From Bacteroidota bacterium (lineage in GTDB: Bacteria > Bacteroidota > Bacteroidia > 2-12-FULL-35-15): a stretch of DNA of 56,690 nt. The DNA lies in contig CANJYB010000027.1 of assembly GCA_947479085.1 (NCBI GenBank), forward strand, positions 1-56,690, read 5' to 3'. The translations under genes and the position numbers were made by a program. Below the pieces are notes generated by a model that worked only from the letters and a program-made list of their open reading frames with translations, was not told the DNA's origin and made no database searches. Below, piece by piece: positions 18,135 to 26,775 of this stretch (position 1 is its first letter; each line of letters begins with the position of its first letter).

Positions 18135-19574
18135 CTATGCATTCTCCTGCGGAGGTTTGTTATTACTATTGTTCGGCTTCGGACGATTATTATTCGGTCG
18201 TGGCCGGTTGTTGTTATTGTTCGGCTTTGGTGTTCCCTGGTTTTGTTTTGGAGAAGCATTGTTTGGCCCCGGTCCGTTACTGTTTGGCCGTGGTCCGCGG
18301 TTGTTTGGTTTCGGTCCTCCAGTATTTGGTTTCGGTCCACCGGTATTTGGTTTCGGTCCGGCTACGGCATTCGGGTTAGGTGCACCTCCTGCAGCTGCAT
18401 TTGGTTTATTTGCCGAATTCGGATTACGCCTTTTGTTTTTATTGTTTTTCTTTTTCTTGCTTTTATCAAATCGGGTTAAACTATCCTGTCCTACCACATT
18501 TTCATAATCGTGTTTCTTCTCCACAATTTTTGTTGGAATTACTTTGATAGTCAGGTCAGCAGGTTTTTCACCGGTTGCATTCATTGCCATTACTTCCTTA
18601 ACCCGTTCAATAGACAATGCGATAAAATTATCAGGTTCGCTGGTATAAGAGAAAAACATTGTTCTTCTGAAAATATCGGTCTTCTGATGAAAAGCTCTTC
18701 CTTTCTCTGTTTCAAGTTTTACATTACTTACTTCAGGAAAATCTCTTAGTGCATCCAGGTAACTGTCCAGTTCATAATTCAAGCAGCATTTCAATTTTCC
18801 ACATTGCCCTGCAAGTTTCAACGGATTAAGTGATAACTGCTGATAACGGGCAGCACTGGTAGAAACAGCACGAAAATCCGTTAACCAGGTAGCACAGCAT
18901 AATTCTCTTCCGCATGAACCGATGGCACCCAAACGTCCTGCTTCCTGACGCGAACCAATCTGTTTCATTTCAATCCTCACTTTAAATTCCGCACCCAATA
19001 CTTTTATCAGTTCACGAAAATCCACACGGTCGTCAGCGGTGTAATAGAATATGGCTTTTGTTCTGTCGCCCTGGTATTCCACATCCGATATTTTCATTTG
19101 CAGTTTTAATTTTACTGCAAATGTGCGGGCGCTATACATGGTAGGTTGTTCCAGACCTTGCGCTTCCTGCCATTTTTCAATGTCCACTGGTTTTGCTTTA
19201 CGGTAAATCTTTTTTATTTCCTGCGAATCGGATTTTACATTTTTCTTTTGCATCTGCAAGCGCACCAACTCACCGGAAATGGATATCACCCCGATATCGT
19301 GACCCGACATGGCTTCTACTGCCACCACATCGCCCACGTTAAGTTGAACTCCTATAGTGTTTCTGAAAAATTCCTTGCGGCTGTTTTTAAATCGCACTTC
19401 TACTATGTCGAATGGCGCCTGCCCTCCGGGCAATTCCATATTTGCCAACCAATCGAATACGTTTAATTTATTACAACCTCCTACTCCGCACGATCCATTA
19501 TTTTTGCATCCTCCCGGCAAAGCCGGGCTGGCAGTACTGCATCCTCTGCCTGTTGAACATCCGCTACATCCCAT
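18135..19574 (-). CDS. ricT: PSP1/RicT family protein with Pro-Asn repeat tail
   Basis: A 479-residue protein homologous to B. subtilis YaaT/RicT. The N-terminus is Cys-rich (Cys 3, 6, 12, 23, 29 and 34). The PSP1 core follows with GSCGRELCCATWL and CGKLKCCLNYE, the Cys pairs linked to Fe-S binding in RicT. From about residue 375 the protein becomes a basic then Pro/Asn/Gly-rich tail with 7-residue (21-bp) repeats such as GPKPNTG, likely disordered. In Bacilli the RicTAF complex affects RNA maturation; the role in Bacteroidota is not settled. It lies between holB and gldH as in other members of the phylum. Confidence 0.87.
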   Translation of the reverse strand: MGCSGCSTGRGCSTASPALPGGCKNNGSCGVGGCNKLNVFDWLANMELPGGQAPFDIVEVRFKNSRKEFFRNTIGVQLNVGDVVAVEAMSGHDIGVISISGELVRLQMQKKNVKSDSQEIKKIYRKAKPVDIEKWQEAQGLEQPTMYSARTFAVKLKLQMKISDVEYQGDRTKAIFYYTADDRVDFRELIKVLGAEFKVRIEMKQIGSRQEAGRLGAIGSCGRELCCATWLTDFRAVSTSAARYQQLSLNPLKLAGQCGKLKCCLNYELDSYLDALRDFPEVSNVKLETEKGRAFHQKTDIFRRTMFFSYTSEPDNFIALSIERVKEVMAMNATGEKPADLTIKVIPTKIVEKKHDYENVVGQDSLTRFDKSKKKKNNKNKRRNPNSANKPNAAAGGAPNPNAVAGPKPNTGGPKPNTGGPKPNNRGPRPNSNGPGPNNASPKQNQGTPKPNNNNNRPRPNNNRPKPNNSNNKPPQENA

Positions 19575-19586
19575 ATATTCAGTTTA

Positions 19587-19682
19587 AAGTTCCAGGTTCC
19601 AAGTTTAAAGTTGGTAGTTTGGAATTTTGTTTAATTGTTAAATTACTAATTATCTATTACCTAATGACCGTTGACCAATTAA
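19587..19682. repeat. Low-complexity spacer of dispersed repeat words
   Basis: The gap between ricT and holB reads as short imperfect words such as agttcca/ggttcca/agtttaa followed by A/T-rich text with attgttaaatt. It resembles the heptamer-based families seen elsewhere in the window. No gene is supported. Confidence 0.4.
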
Positions 19683-20813
19683 CTAAATTGGTTTTGGTAA
19701 ATTTAGTAATTCATTGAACTTAAAAGCCAAATCCATAAACAATATTTTGGAATTGGCATTTCGTTCCATGTGAAAATAGGCTTTATTAAGTTCCACTATA
19801 AACTGCTCCACGTTGTTGGCATGGATAAAAGGAGAAAACTTTTTTACAAACTCTTCTTCGTTTCCTCCCAGTTTTATAATGCTTTGATCAGCATAACTCA
19901 ACATCAGGCTTTCGCGCATAATGTGTAAAGCATACTTCAGGAAATTCTTCTGGCGCTCTCTTCCGGTAGCTGCTATTTCATCAATCCAGCTCATTACTGC
20001 TTTCGGGTCAAATTTTAAAGAAGCCCTCATGAGTTTCTGAAAGCTCGCCAGGTTTTGTGCAGCGTTTTCATTTTCATTAATCAGCATTAGGGCTTCCGAA
20101 TAATTACCATCCGCCAGGTGTGCTGTGCTTTGTGCCGATTCGGGCGATAACCCGTTTCGCTGAATTAACGCTTCAATTAAATCTTCATCCTTTATTTTCG
20201 GGATTTTAATTAATTGCGTCCGCGATAAAATGGTTCTCAGCAACTGGTCTTCGCTTTCGCATACCAGTAAAAACAATGTTTTATCAGGTGGCTCTTCCAG
20301 TATTTTCAGCAGCTTGTTAGCCGCACCAATATTCATTTTATCAGCCTGCCAGATAATCATTATTTTATATTCACTCTCGTAAGTGGTAAGGCTTAGTTTA
20401 CGTAATATCTCTGCACTTTCTTCCACACCTATTACTGCCTGTTTGTTTTCTGCATCCAGCTGTTCGAACCAGTTGTAAAGGGTTATGTAAGGGTCTCCGG
20501 AAAAAGCTTCCCTCCATTCAGCTGCCACATCGGTACTTACGCGCACCGCTTTTGAAAGCGCCACCGGGTAAACAAAATGCAAATCGGGATGAATGAGTTT
20601 ATTGTACTTAATGCAGGAAGAACAGGTTCCGCAGGAATCGGTTTCCTGTTTGTTGTTACATGAAATGTATTGCGCATACGCCAACGCAAGCGCCAGACTT
20701 CCGCTGCCCTGCGGGCCCAGAAACAACTGAGCATGACTGATTCGCCCATCTTTAATGGAACGCACCAACCGTTCTTTCACGGCACTCTGTCCTATTATTT
20801 CTTTAAATAACAC
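19683..20813 (-). CDS. holB: DNA polymerase III subunit delta-prime
   Basis: A 376-residue clamp-loader subunit. The P-loop position reads LFLGPQGSGSLALALA (about residues 31-46): the catalytic Lys is replaced, as expected for delta-prime, which does not hydrolyse ATP. A zinc module CNNKQETDSCGTCSSC follows (about 53-68), then ILEEPPDKTLFLLVCES and ILSRTQLIKIP, typical of the AAA+ clamp-loader core. It heads the holB-ricT-gldH-PBP1A cluster. A TATCTTTG promoter box lies at 20858-20865 on the minus strand. Confidence 0.9.
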   Translation of the reverse strand: MLFKEIIGQSAVKERLVRSIKDGRISHAQLFLGPQGSGSLALALAYAQYISCNNKQETDSCGTCSSCIKYNKLIHPDLHFVYPVALSKAVRVSTDVAAEWREAFSGDPYITLYNWFEQLDAENKQAVIGVEESAEILRKLSLTTYESEYKIMIIWQADKMNIGAANKLLKILEEPPDKTLFLLVCESEDQLLRTILSRTQLIKIPKIKDEDLIEALIQRNGLSPESAQSTAHLADGNYSEALMLINENENAAQNLASFQKLMRASLKFDPKAVMSWIDEIAATGRERQKNFLKYALHIMRESLMLSYADQSIIKLGGNEEEFVKKFSPFIHANNVEQFIVELNKAYFHMERNANSKILFMDLAFKFNELLNLPKPI

Positions 20814-21200
20814 CTTTTCGGATATTAGCTATTGGATTTTATTTTTTTTAGCGATTTCAAAGATAAGAAATGATTTGATACCTTATTTTAGGAGGGGAAG
20901 ATAAGATATGAGTCGGGGATTGTTAGTTGTTTTTATTATATTTGGTTATTGAGAAAGTATGGGGTTTGCCTTCATACTTTACTAAAAAAATTGGAACGCA
21001 GATGACACTGATTGTTTATGATAAAAAATGATTTTTGTTTTAATAATGGGACTAAAGTCCCTAAATACTGAAAGTTCCGTTTACAACCCCAGCCTTAAGG
21101 CTGGGGTTAATGAAACTAAACCTACCAGGGCTTTAGCCCCTCGACATTTTATATTCAGTTAGTAGTGATATCTTGATTTGTTGTGTATCGTTTTTTTTAC
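20814..21200. repeat. Intergenic region with REP-like palindromes
   Basis: No gene is seen. Three short palindromes are clustered: gggactaaagtccc (21048-21061), a perfect 24-nt palindrome with arms aaccccagcctt (21085-21108) and agggctttagcccct (21127-21141). This pattern of ACTAAAGT/CTTAAGG/CTTTAG-cored palindromes looks like a composite REP element. Confidence 0.65.
20858..20865 (-). promoter_or_regulatory. TATCTTTG -7 promoter box for the holB operon
   Basis: An exact TAnnTTTG match on the minus strand, 45 bases upstream of the holB start. No clear -33 box. Confidence 0.5.
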
Positions 21201-21230
21201 AAAAAAACTCCCGCCATTTCTGCGGGAGCC
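21201..21230 (-). terminator. Intrinsic terminator for the gene at 21262
   Basis: Read on the minus strand, a 7-bp stem (ctcccgc/gcgggag, loop 7) is followed by a run of seven T. It lies just beyond the stop codon at 21262. Confidence 0.8.
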
Positions 21231-21261
21231 TTTATGTCCTGTAACTTCAAAAATATTAAAT

Positions 21262-22203
21262 CTACCTTTCTTCCACCATCCTGATATTCAGATTTACTAT
21301 ATGTTTAGAAGCAATAACCAAAGTAACCGGCTGGTCCACACAGCCGGGACACTTAAACACACCATGCCATGTTCCTATTTTTAATTTAATCAATGGTATT
21401 TCACCCATCGTATTTGTTTTTCCTTTCTTTGGTGTCGCCACCGGTGGATAATTCAAAATTTCGAACGTACCTATACTATTAATTACTTCACCAGATTCTG
21501 CATACTTCATAGTAGCAGTTATACCCTGATGACGTCTTCCTATTACATTCACTTTTTCTACAATAGCTCTGAACTCACTCACAAAATCAGGGAAGGCAAA
21601 TTCCAAATCTGTTAAAAAACCTTCCATGAAAGTAATATGTTCTTTCATTTCAGGAATGAAAGCGATTTTGAAATCTTTTTTGGCGGTGTCAATGTCTGAT
21701 TTGGCAGCTTTAAATTTATTTAACTTTCCGGTAAAAGCTGTTTTATCATTTTGCATCGATGTTAATTGCAATGCTGTAAAATAATCAGGTGTGCCGGTTG
21801 GGTCGCTTGCAATAAAAGGAAATAAAGTATCATAAATATTTTGAATTACCCCTGCATAATCAGGGTCGTTAGTTTTGTACAAAAAAGCTTGAGTCCATTG
21901 CTCCATTTGTTCTTTCAACTCCACATTGTTTTTCGTAATGGCATACGATTCCCCTTTTCCCGTAATGCCTCCGGCCGATTTGCTCGAAGTTTTTTTAGCT
22001 CCGTTTTTTGCAGAAGTAAAACCTAACGTAGTACCATTGGCTGCATCGCGATAGTTGTAGCCTGTTTGCAGGCTGTTACCATAGAATGTTCTTCGCCCTG
22101 CAAAAGCCCCATTAGCAGCCACTGCCGAAGTGTTGTTAATAAATAATAAATCCAACTCAGTAAATTGAGTAAGATAAGCCAAACTGATTTTGTTAAGTGC
22201 CAT
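21262..22203 (-). CDS. Unknown protein under a LytTR-type regulated promoter
   Basis: A 313-residue protein I do not recognise. It has no signal peptide or membrane segment. It begins with an Ala/Asn/Gly-rich stretch (to about 85), continues with a probably helical middle (about 95-220, with many Lys and Asp), and ends in a beta-like domain (about 235-313) containing FKCPGCVDQP with a CxxC pair. The C-terminal part resembles an Ig-like or carboxypeptidase-regulatory fold by pattern only. The promoter is unusually clear: -33 and -7 boxes at 22230-22261, with a 21-bp-offset direct repeat just upstream. The LytTR gene lies 162 bases upstream on the same strand, so the regulator very likely acts on this gene. 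A terminator follows at 21201. Confidence 0.65.
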   Translation of the reverse strand: MALNKISLAYLTQFTELDLLFINNTSAVAANGAFAGRRTFYGNSLQTGYNYRDAANGTTLGFTSAKNGAKKTSSKSAGGITGKGESYAITKNNVELKEQMEQWTQAFLYKTNDPDYAGVIQNIYDTLFPFIASDPTGTPDYFTALQLTSMQNDKTAFTGKLNKFKAAKSDIDTAKKDFKIAFIPEMKEHITFMEGFLTDLEFAFPDFVSEFRAIVEKVNVIGRRHQGITATMKYAESGEVINSIGTFEILNYPPVATPKKGKTNTMGEIPLIKLKIGTWHGVFKCPGCVDQPVTLVIASKHIVNLNIRMVEER

Positions 22204-22229
22204 AATGTTTTTGTTTTAAAATGATGGTA

Positions 22230-22261
22230 CAAAATTACATCTGCCCTACATCATCCTCAAA
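22230..22261 (-). promoter_or_regulatory. Complete promoter (TTTG-N20-TAATTTTG) for 22203
   Basis: On the minus strand TTTG (22258-22261) and TAATTTTG (22230-22237) are spaced by 20 bases. The start codon is 27 bases downstream of the -7 box. Confidence 0.7.
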
Positions 22262-22281
22262 TTTCCGCTTACTTTGCAGGT

Positions 22282-22319
22282 TTTTGTGTCTTTACGACAT
22301 TCTTTTGTGTCTTTATGAC
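22282..22319 (-). promoter_or_regulatory. Direct repeat, 21-bp offset; candidate LytTR operator
   Basis: Two copies of ttttgtgtctttaygac at 22282-22298 and 22303-22319 match at 16 of 17 bases and are exactly 21 bases apart. LytTR proteins usually bind direct repeats about two helical turns apart. The pair lies 20 bases upstream of the -33 box of the 22203 gene. Confidence 0.6.
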
Positions 22320-22365
22320 GGAAAAAAGAAACCAACCCAACCATTCGATTTAAAAAATAACCGCT

Positions 22366-22824
22366 TCATTTCGTATTCCTTGGCGGAAAACCAATAGCAA
22401 ATGTATTTAACGAATCAACTAATTGGTCTTTAAATCCCCGCGTTACCGGAATTATAGCATTCATATTCATCTCCAGGTGGGGAGGATCTCCCGGCTTATA
22501 TTTTTTAATATGGTGCATGTTTACTATAAAAGACTCATGCGGCTGGCAAAAATGATTCTTCGGAAAAAGAGGCAAAGCTTCCCATATTGCTCTGTCCAAT
22601 AAAGCAGGAACTTTTCCCGGCAAATGTATATGCAGAGCCCTGTTCTGCTTTTCTAAATAAGTGATATCCCGAAGAAATTCAAAGTAAAAATCCTTTTTAT
22701 TCGGAATTTTTATCTTTTTATGCAAATATTCTTCCAGGCTCATTTCGCACTCCCCATGCAAAGGGGAAGTATTTTGATTTATCACCTCGCCAGTTGCGGG
22801 TATATAAATGTAATTCAGTTTCAT
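22366..22824 (-). CDS. LytTR DNA-binding domain protein (no receiver)
   Basis: A 152-residue DNA-binding protein. Residues about 45-145 match a LytTR domain: FLRDITYLEKQNRALHIHLPG, a FPKNHFCQPHESFIVNMHHIKKY core and IPVTRGFKDQLVDSL near the C-terminus. Unlike AlgR/AgrA-type regulators it has no response-regulator receiver domain; the first 45 residues are too short for one. It lies 162 bases upstream of the unknown gene at 22203, and a LytTR-like direct repeat is between them. I see no clear promoter for this gene itself. What signal it senses is unknown. Confidence 0.8.
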   Translation of the reverse strand: MKLNYIYIPATGEVINQNTSPLHGECEMSLEEYLHKKIKIPNKKDFYFEFLRDITYLEKQNRALHIHLPGKVPALLDRAIWEALPLFPKNHFCQPHESFIVNMHHIKKYKPGDPPHLEMNMNAIIPVTRGFKDQLVDSLNTFAIGFPPRNTK

Positions 22825-23199
22825 TCCAGGAGTGGATTAAATTGAACAATAAAACAATAAGTCAGGACACAAACCATATCCCGGTTTCATTCTAAAAACC
22901 CGTCATTCTACTGAGAATAGCGGGGCATGCGCACGCTTTTAAAGGATTTGATTTAAACTATAGAGGGTAAAGTTGTATTCAAAATAATAGAGTTTTAGTG
23001 AGTACTATTTTTCATGCTTCTAAATATATAGACGCAGGCGGAGGTGAAAAGGTTGCATGCTCTCGAAAAAATAAATTCATTCATTATAATAGAGTACAAA
23101 AATGCCGTTTTCCCAAATCATTCTTCCCCAACCAAACCCCTCTTCTTTGATAATACAAATCCACTTTCCGAAATGCCAAATCCAAACCATTCCCCTCAA

Positions 23200-23475
23200 A
23201 ATAATTTCCATAAAATACCAAACGAGTGCCTTGAAATGGTAAATGACTTCCTCGCGAAACCAAATGACATCCATGAAATACCAAATGACGTTCGTGAAAA
23301 ACAGGATGACATTCAAAATATGCCAACGTATTTCATGAAAAACCAAATGACTGCCTCGCGAAACCAAATGACTGCCTCGCGAAATGAAATGACAACCTCG
23401 CGAAACCAAATGACTTCCATGAAATACCAAACGACAACCGTGAAAAACAGGATGACTTCCTCGCGAAACACTTGG
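23200..23475. repeat. 21-bp-period array, cctcgcgaaa/ccatgaaat units
   Basis: About twelve degenerate units with the shape nccaaatgac-ttcctcgcgaa recur every 21 bases (clearest at 23342, 23363, 23384, 23405, 23426 and 23447). One step near 23280-23342 is 62 rather than 63 bases, so the array changes register with respect to any reading frame. The forward frame reads MTASRNQ-type heptads but this is probably not a real protein. Confidence 0.8.
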
Positions 23476-23628
23476 GCGCCAAGAAAAAACACCCCTTTTC
23501 ACCCCCAAACCCCAACTCAAAAAAAAATTACCCCCTTTATTTCCCCTTAAACCCATTTTCCACCCCTCTATAGTCTTTTCTCATTTTTATTCAAAAACTC
23601 AAATAAAAACGATTTTAACAAATCATCA

Positions 23629-23665
23629 AAAACCTGACAGGTTTTCAAAACCTGTCAGGTTTAAC
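23629..23665. repeat. Tandem AACCTG(A/T)CAGGTT palindromes
   Basis: aaaacctgacaggtttt at 23629-23645 is followed by an 18-nt copy at 23648-23665 that is identical to 3147-3164. A hairpin is likely. Confidence 0.65.
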
Positions 23666-23725
23666 CCCATGCAAATACCAGTTCGGGCTTACAAATCACT
23701 TTACTTATTACCTCTATTAAAATAT

Positions 23726-23823
23726 TGCTCCTCTGGAGCATTTTAATCTTTTCTTTCAGCTCCGTTAGGAGTCTAATCTTAATAGAAAATAAAACTTAGC
23801 ACATCTTAAAGCTCCATAGGAGC
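23726..23823. repeat. Cluster of ctcc...ggag palindromes
   Basis: tgctcctctggagca (23726-23740), agctccgttaggagt (23759-23773) and agctccataggagc (23810-23823) share a ctcc-loop-ggag design, like the hairpins at 54087-54181. Confidence 0.55.
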
Positions 23824-23929
23824 GAAATTTATCATGGCTTTACAGGTTTCAACAAAAAACATTATCCTTAATTCATTTGTATTTTGCAACCAAACATTTG
23901 CAAGAAAAAACCATTTACATTTAATTTCT

Positions 23930-23937
23930 TACGTTTG
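23930..23937 (+). promoter_or_regulatory. TACGTTTG -7 promoter box for 23974
   Basis: An exact TAnnTTTG match 37 bases upstream of the start. The context TTTCTTACGTTTGCAG is the same as at 56390. No -33 box at the usual distance. Confidence 0.5.
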
Positions 23938-23973
23938 CAGCTCAATCCACTTGTAAAGACTTAATCTGGAAAA

Positions 23974-24501
23974 ATGAATTATTCTAATTATTGGTCAATA
24001 TTAGACAGTCCATCTAACAGTACAAAACCCGATTCGGTTTTCTTAATCATCGGTCTCGTAAGTTTGGCTTTAGGATTGCTCATTAAGAAATACAAAACAC
24101 CAAGTGACGAAGGTGATAAAACTATTTTATTGTGGGGTGCAGCTGTTTTTGGCGTTATTTCATTTGCAGGATTTTTCTACTTCAAATTTGCTTATGTTGA
24201 CAAAAGCGATGAACAATTGGTCAATCTGTTAAACTCATCAAAATTGGAAAGAATAGAAGGAATAATTTCAAACTTCAATAGAGAATATAGAAATAATAAA
24301 ATTGGAAGCGTTACCATAGAGAGTTTTAATGTGGATACGGTTTTCTTTAAATATGAAGATGCTTTATTTGGTCGTTTTAATTCCTTTGCTAAAACAAACA
24401 ATGGAATTTTCCACAATGGTTTACCTGTTAGGATAACATACAACAAAACTACCACTAACTTCTATCCTAACAGCATTATGAAAGTTGAAATCGGGAAATA
24501 A
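23974..24501 (+). CDS. Unknown small membrane protein
   Basis: A 175-residue protein without a recognisable family. It shows two hydrophobic segments (about 21-38 and 50-70) and then a soluble domain of about 100 residues on the outside or inside of the membrane. It has a plausible promoter at 23930. It converges with the short gene ending at 24575. It could be species-specific; a real gene is likely because codon use and length look ordinary. Confidence 0.6.
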   Translation: MNYSNYWSILDSPSNSTKPDSVFLIIGLVSLALGLLIKKYKTPSDEGDKTILLWGAAVFGVISFAGFFYFKFAYVDKSDEQLVNLLNSSKLERIEGIISNFNREYRNNKIGSVTIESFNVDTVFFKYEDALFGRFNSFAKTNNGIFHNGLPVRITYNKTTTNFYPNSIMKVEIGK

Positions 24502-24574
24502 AACATTCCCTTTATAAGCTAAGCCGAAGTATTTGAATACGCTGTGGGACTTATGCTACTTATAATTTTAACCC

Positions 24575-24901
24575 TCACACCACCTTCTCAAACTTCAATT
24601 GCCATTTCTCCTGATGATCTTTCTTTCCCGGATTTTTAAACTCACCAAACACCATTTCCATTTCATTTGCAGATAAAACATAAAACCTCGGTTCAGCTTT
24701 AAAACACAGGTAATCTTCATCCCAATCAGCAGCAGCATCAAACGAAATTTTATACTTCCGCTCATCATTTACAAATAGCAGCAGATTAACCTCTTTCGCA
24801 TTAATCGTAATCTTCCCATTATAATTAGGAAACAGTTTATTGGGAATACTTTTCCATGAAGCCTGAAGCGAGCTTTCAGTTAATTGTTTGGTTTTGTCCA
24901 T
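24575..24901 (-). CDS. Unknown 108-residue soluble protein
   Basis: A small acidic protein with no signal peptide or membrane segment; I recognise no family. It reads as a probable beta-rich fold (KITINAKEVNLLLFV, YKISFDAAADWDEDYLCF, RFYVLSANEMEMVFGEF). It starts with ATG; the solo 37-bp repeat copy is 51 bases upstream. It is convergent with the gene at 23974. Confidence 0.55.
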   Translation of the reverse strand: MDKTKQLTESSLQASWKSIPNKLFPNYNGKITINAKEVNLLLFVNDERKYKISFDAAADWDEDYLCFKAEPRFYVLSANEMEMVFGEFKNPGKKDHQEKWQLKFEKVV

Positions 24902-24951
24902 AATAGAATTAGGAATAATTATTTTTTCAAATATAAGAAAAAGTAAAACCC

Positions 24952-24988
24952 CTATGTGTTTTCCTATGTTTCTATGTGCCTATGTGGT
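24952..24988 (+). repeat. 37-bp repeat, solo copy
   Basis: Identical over all 37 bases to the copy at 17606-17642, but with no GxxExxY gene beside it. It lies between two divergent genes (24901 and 25096). Confidence 0.9.
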
Positions 24989-25095
24989 ATAAAACAAAGT
25001 AAATAATATAACTTAATAACCTTTCCATGTAACACCCTAATTTATCTCAATCCTCACCTTTGCTAATTATTTACTGAACGTAAGTATTGTAAAAT

Positions 25096-26775
25096 ATGGA
25101 GAAGAAATTTATTATTCCAAAAGGAGTTCGCATAGCATGTTACATTCTGTTATTTTTTATTGGCCTGTTTGCATGCGCTGCTATTTATGTAAATGTGTAT
25201 CTTGATAAAAAAGTAATTGAATTTTTAGAACAACGTGTATCCGAATCTACCCATGGGGAATATGCTTTATCGGTAGATAATTTTACAGTTCAGTTGCTGG
25301 CGCAAAATATTGTAATAACTAACCTGGTGGTGGCACCCACTGGCAAGGCAGCACCAGGCAGGGTGCAATATGTTTTTAAGGCAGCTACTATTAAATTTAT
25401 CGGCTTCTCCATTTTTTCTTATTTGAAAAATAATAACCTGATGATAAACAGGGTAGAGGTGGAAAAGCCGGAAATTTCGATATTCCAGGGAAAGGAGCGG
25501 TTGCAAAACAAAATAAGTGATATTGATGCTCCACGGTTTTCCATATATGCCATGTTTTCAAAAAAACTTAATTCGGTTTCCATCGGCCAGATAGATATTA
25601 TCAATTCGCGCTTCACTATCTATAAAAGTAGTACAGATACACTTCCTGTTTTTTGTACCAATGAGAATACCATGTCTATTAAAAATTTTAATATTAATGC
25701 ACTTACAGATAAAAACAAAAGTTTGTTTGATGCTGAAAAAATGGAGATGGTGATGAATAAATTTTCGTATCACCTGGATAATGGATTATACACCATGTAT
25801 GGCAACAGCCTTCATGTGTCGTATCTCGATTCGTTGTTAACCATCGATTCGTTGCAACTGGTGCCTATTTTCAGTAAAAAGGAATTTGCAACGGAAGCTG
25901 GGAGACAAGTAAGCCGGGTAAAAATAATAGCCGCCAAAGTGGAAATGCAAAAGATGGATGTTAAACTGTTTTTTGAATACAACTGGCTGGTGATACATAA
26001 AGTGGAGTTAGATGGATGCCTTATAGATGTGTTTCGCGACAATACATTAGCGCTTGCTCCCATTGTTCGTCCGTCCGTTCAGGCAATGATAAAAGACCTG
26101 CCGTTTTTTGTAAAGATAGATACCGTTGAAATGAAAAATGGCGAAACTGTTTTTCAGATGCGTAATCCGGGCCAAGATATGGCGGGAAAAATAACAGTAA
26201 CCAATATGAATGTAACCATTACGGGAGTGCAAAATGATACTACGTTGTATTCCGACAAAAGCAGCATCATTGCCAAAGTAACAGGAAAGCTTTTGAATGA
26301 AAGTAAGTTTAATTTAAACTATATCTTTCCGCTAAAGGCCCGGAAAGAATTCTTTTATTGCTCGGGAAGTTTAGCAGCTATGGATATGACCGTATTCAAC
26401 CCGTTAACACAAAATGTAAAACACCTGCTAATTAAAAGTGGTAAATTAGATTCTGCAAGTTTTGCTTTTACAGCAGGCGAGTTTACCAGCAGTGGCACCA
26501 TGAAAGTTATTTATCACGACCTGGATGTAGAGGTTATGAATAAGGAAGGAGAAACAAGTAAATTAAAAGAAAAGATACGAACCATGGTAGTGAATGCCTT
26601 GATAGTTAAAGACAGCAATCCGGGTAAAGACAATGTGGTAAGAATTTCTCCCATTCATGCGGAGCACAATCCTTATCGTTTTTTTATGAATTACTCAGTA
26701 CAGTCCATACTCAGCGGAATAGCACCATCTATGGTGAATGAAAAAAGGGTACGGATGTTTAAAAAGAATAAATAA
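25096..26775 (+). CDS. AsmA-like/DUF748-type membrane-anchored protein
   Basis: A 559-residue protein with one N-terminal membrane anchor (about 11-33) and a large periplasmic domain. The region after the anchor (YVNVYLDKKVIEFLEQRVSESTHGEYALSVDNFTVQL) and repeated short beta-strand patterns resemble AsmA-like proteins. Such proteins are linked to outer-membrane lipid or protein assembly, and several related ones form hydrophobic grooves across the periplasm. The assignment is by pattern, not a strong motif match. It is followed, across a composite palindrome, by a PagL-like gene that also acts at the outer membrane. Confidence 0.5.
   Translation: MEKKFIIPKGVRIACYILLFFIGLFACAAIYVNVYLDKKVIEFLEQRVSESTHGEYALSVDNFTVQLLAQNIVITNLVVAPTGKAAPGRVQYVFKAATIKFIGFSIFSYLKNNNLMINRVEVEKPEISIFQGKERLQNKISDIDAPRFSIYAMFSKKLNSVSIGQIDIINSRFTIYKSSTDTLPVFCTNENTMSIKNFNINALTDKNKSLFDAEKMEMVMNKFSYHLDNGLYTMYGNSLHVSYLDSLLTIDSLQLVPIFSKKEFATEAGRQVSRVKIIAAKVEMQKMDVKLFFEYNWLVIHKVELDGCLIDVFRDNTLALAPIVRPSVQAMIKDLPFFVKIDTVEMKNGETVFQMRNPGQDMAGKITVTNMNVTITGVQNDTTLYSDKSSIIAKVTGKLLNESKFNLNYIFPLKARKEFFYCSGSLAAMDMTVFNPLTQNVKHLLIKSGKLDSASFAFTAGEFTSSGTMKVIYHDLDVEVMNKEGETSKLKEKIRTMVVNALIVKDSNPGKDNVVRISPIHAEHNPYRFFMNYSVQSILSGIAPSMVNEKRVRMFKKNK

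Larger units (their letters stand above)
22825..23973. other. Gene-poor repeat region
   Basis: No gene is supported. It holds a 21-bp-period array (about 23200-23475), a pair of cctgacagg-type palindromes (23629-23665), a cluster of ctcc/ggag palindromes (23726-23823) and a promoter box at 23930. The ORF at 23044-23550 is discussed as an array by-product. Confidence 0.6.

Noticed and set aside
23044-23550. A 168-residue ORF on the plus strand and a 159-residue ORF opposite it
   Set aside because: Both are by-products of a 21-bp array; the array slips by one base against the frame and the flanks are low-complexity.
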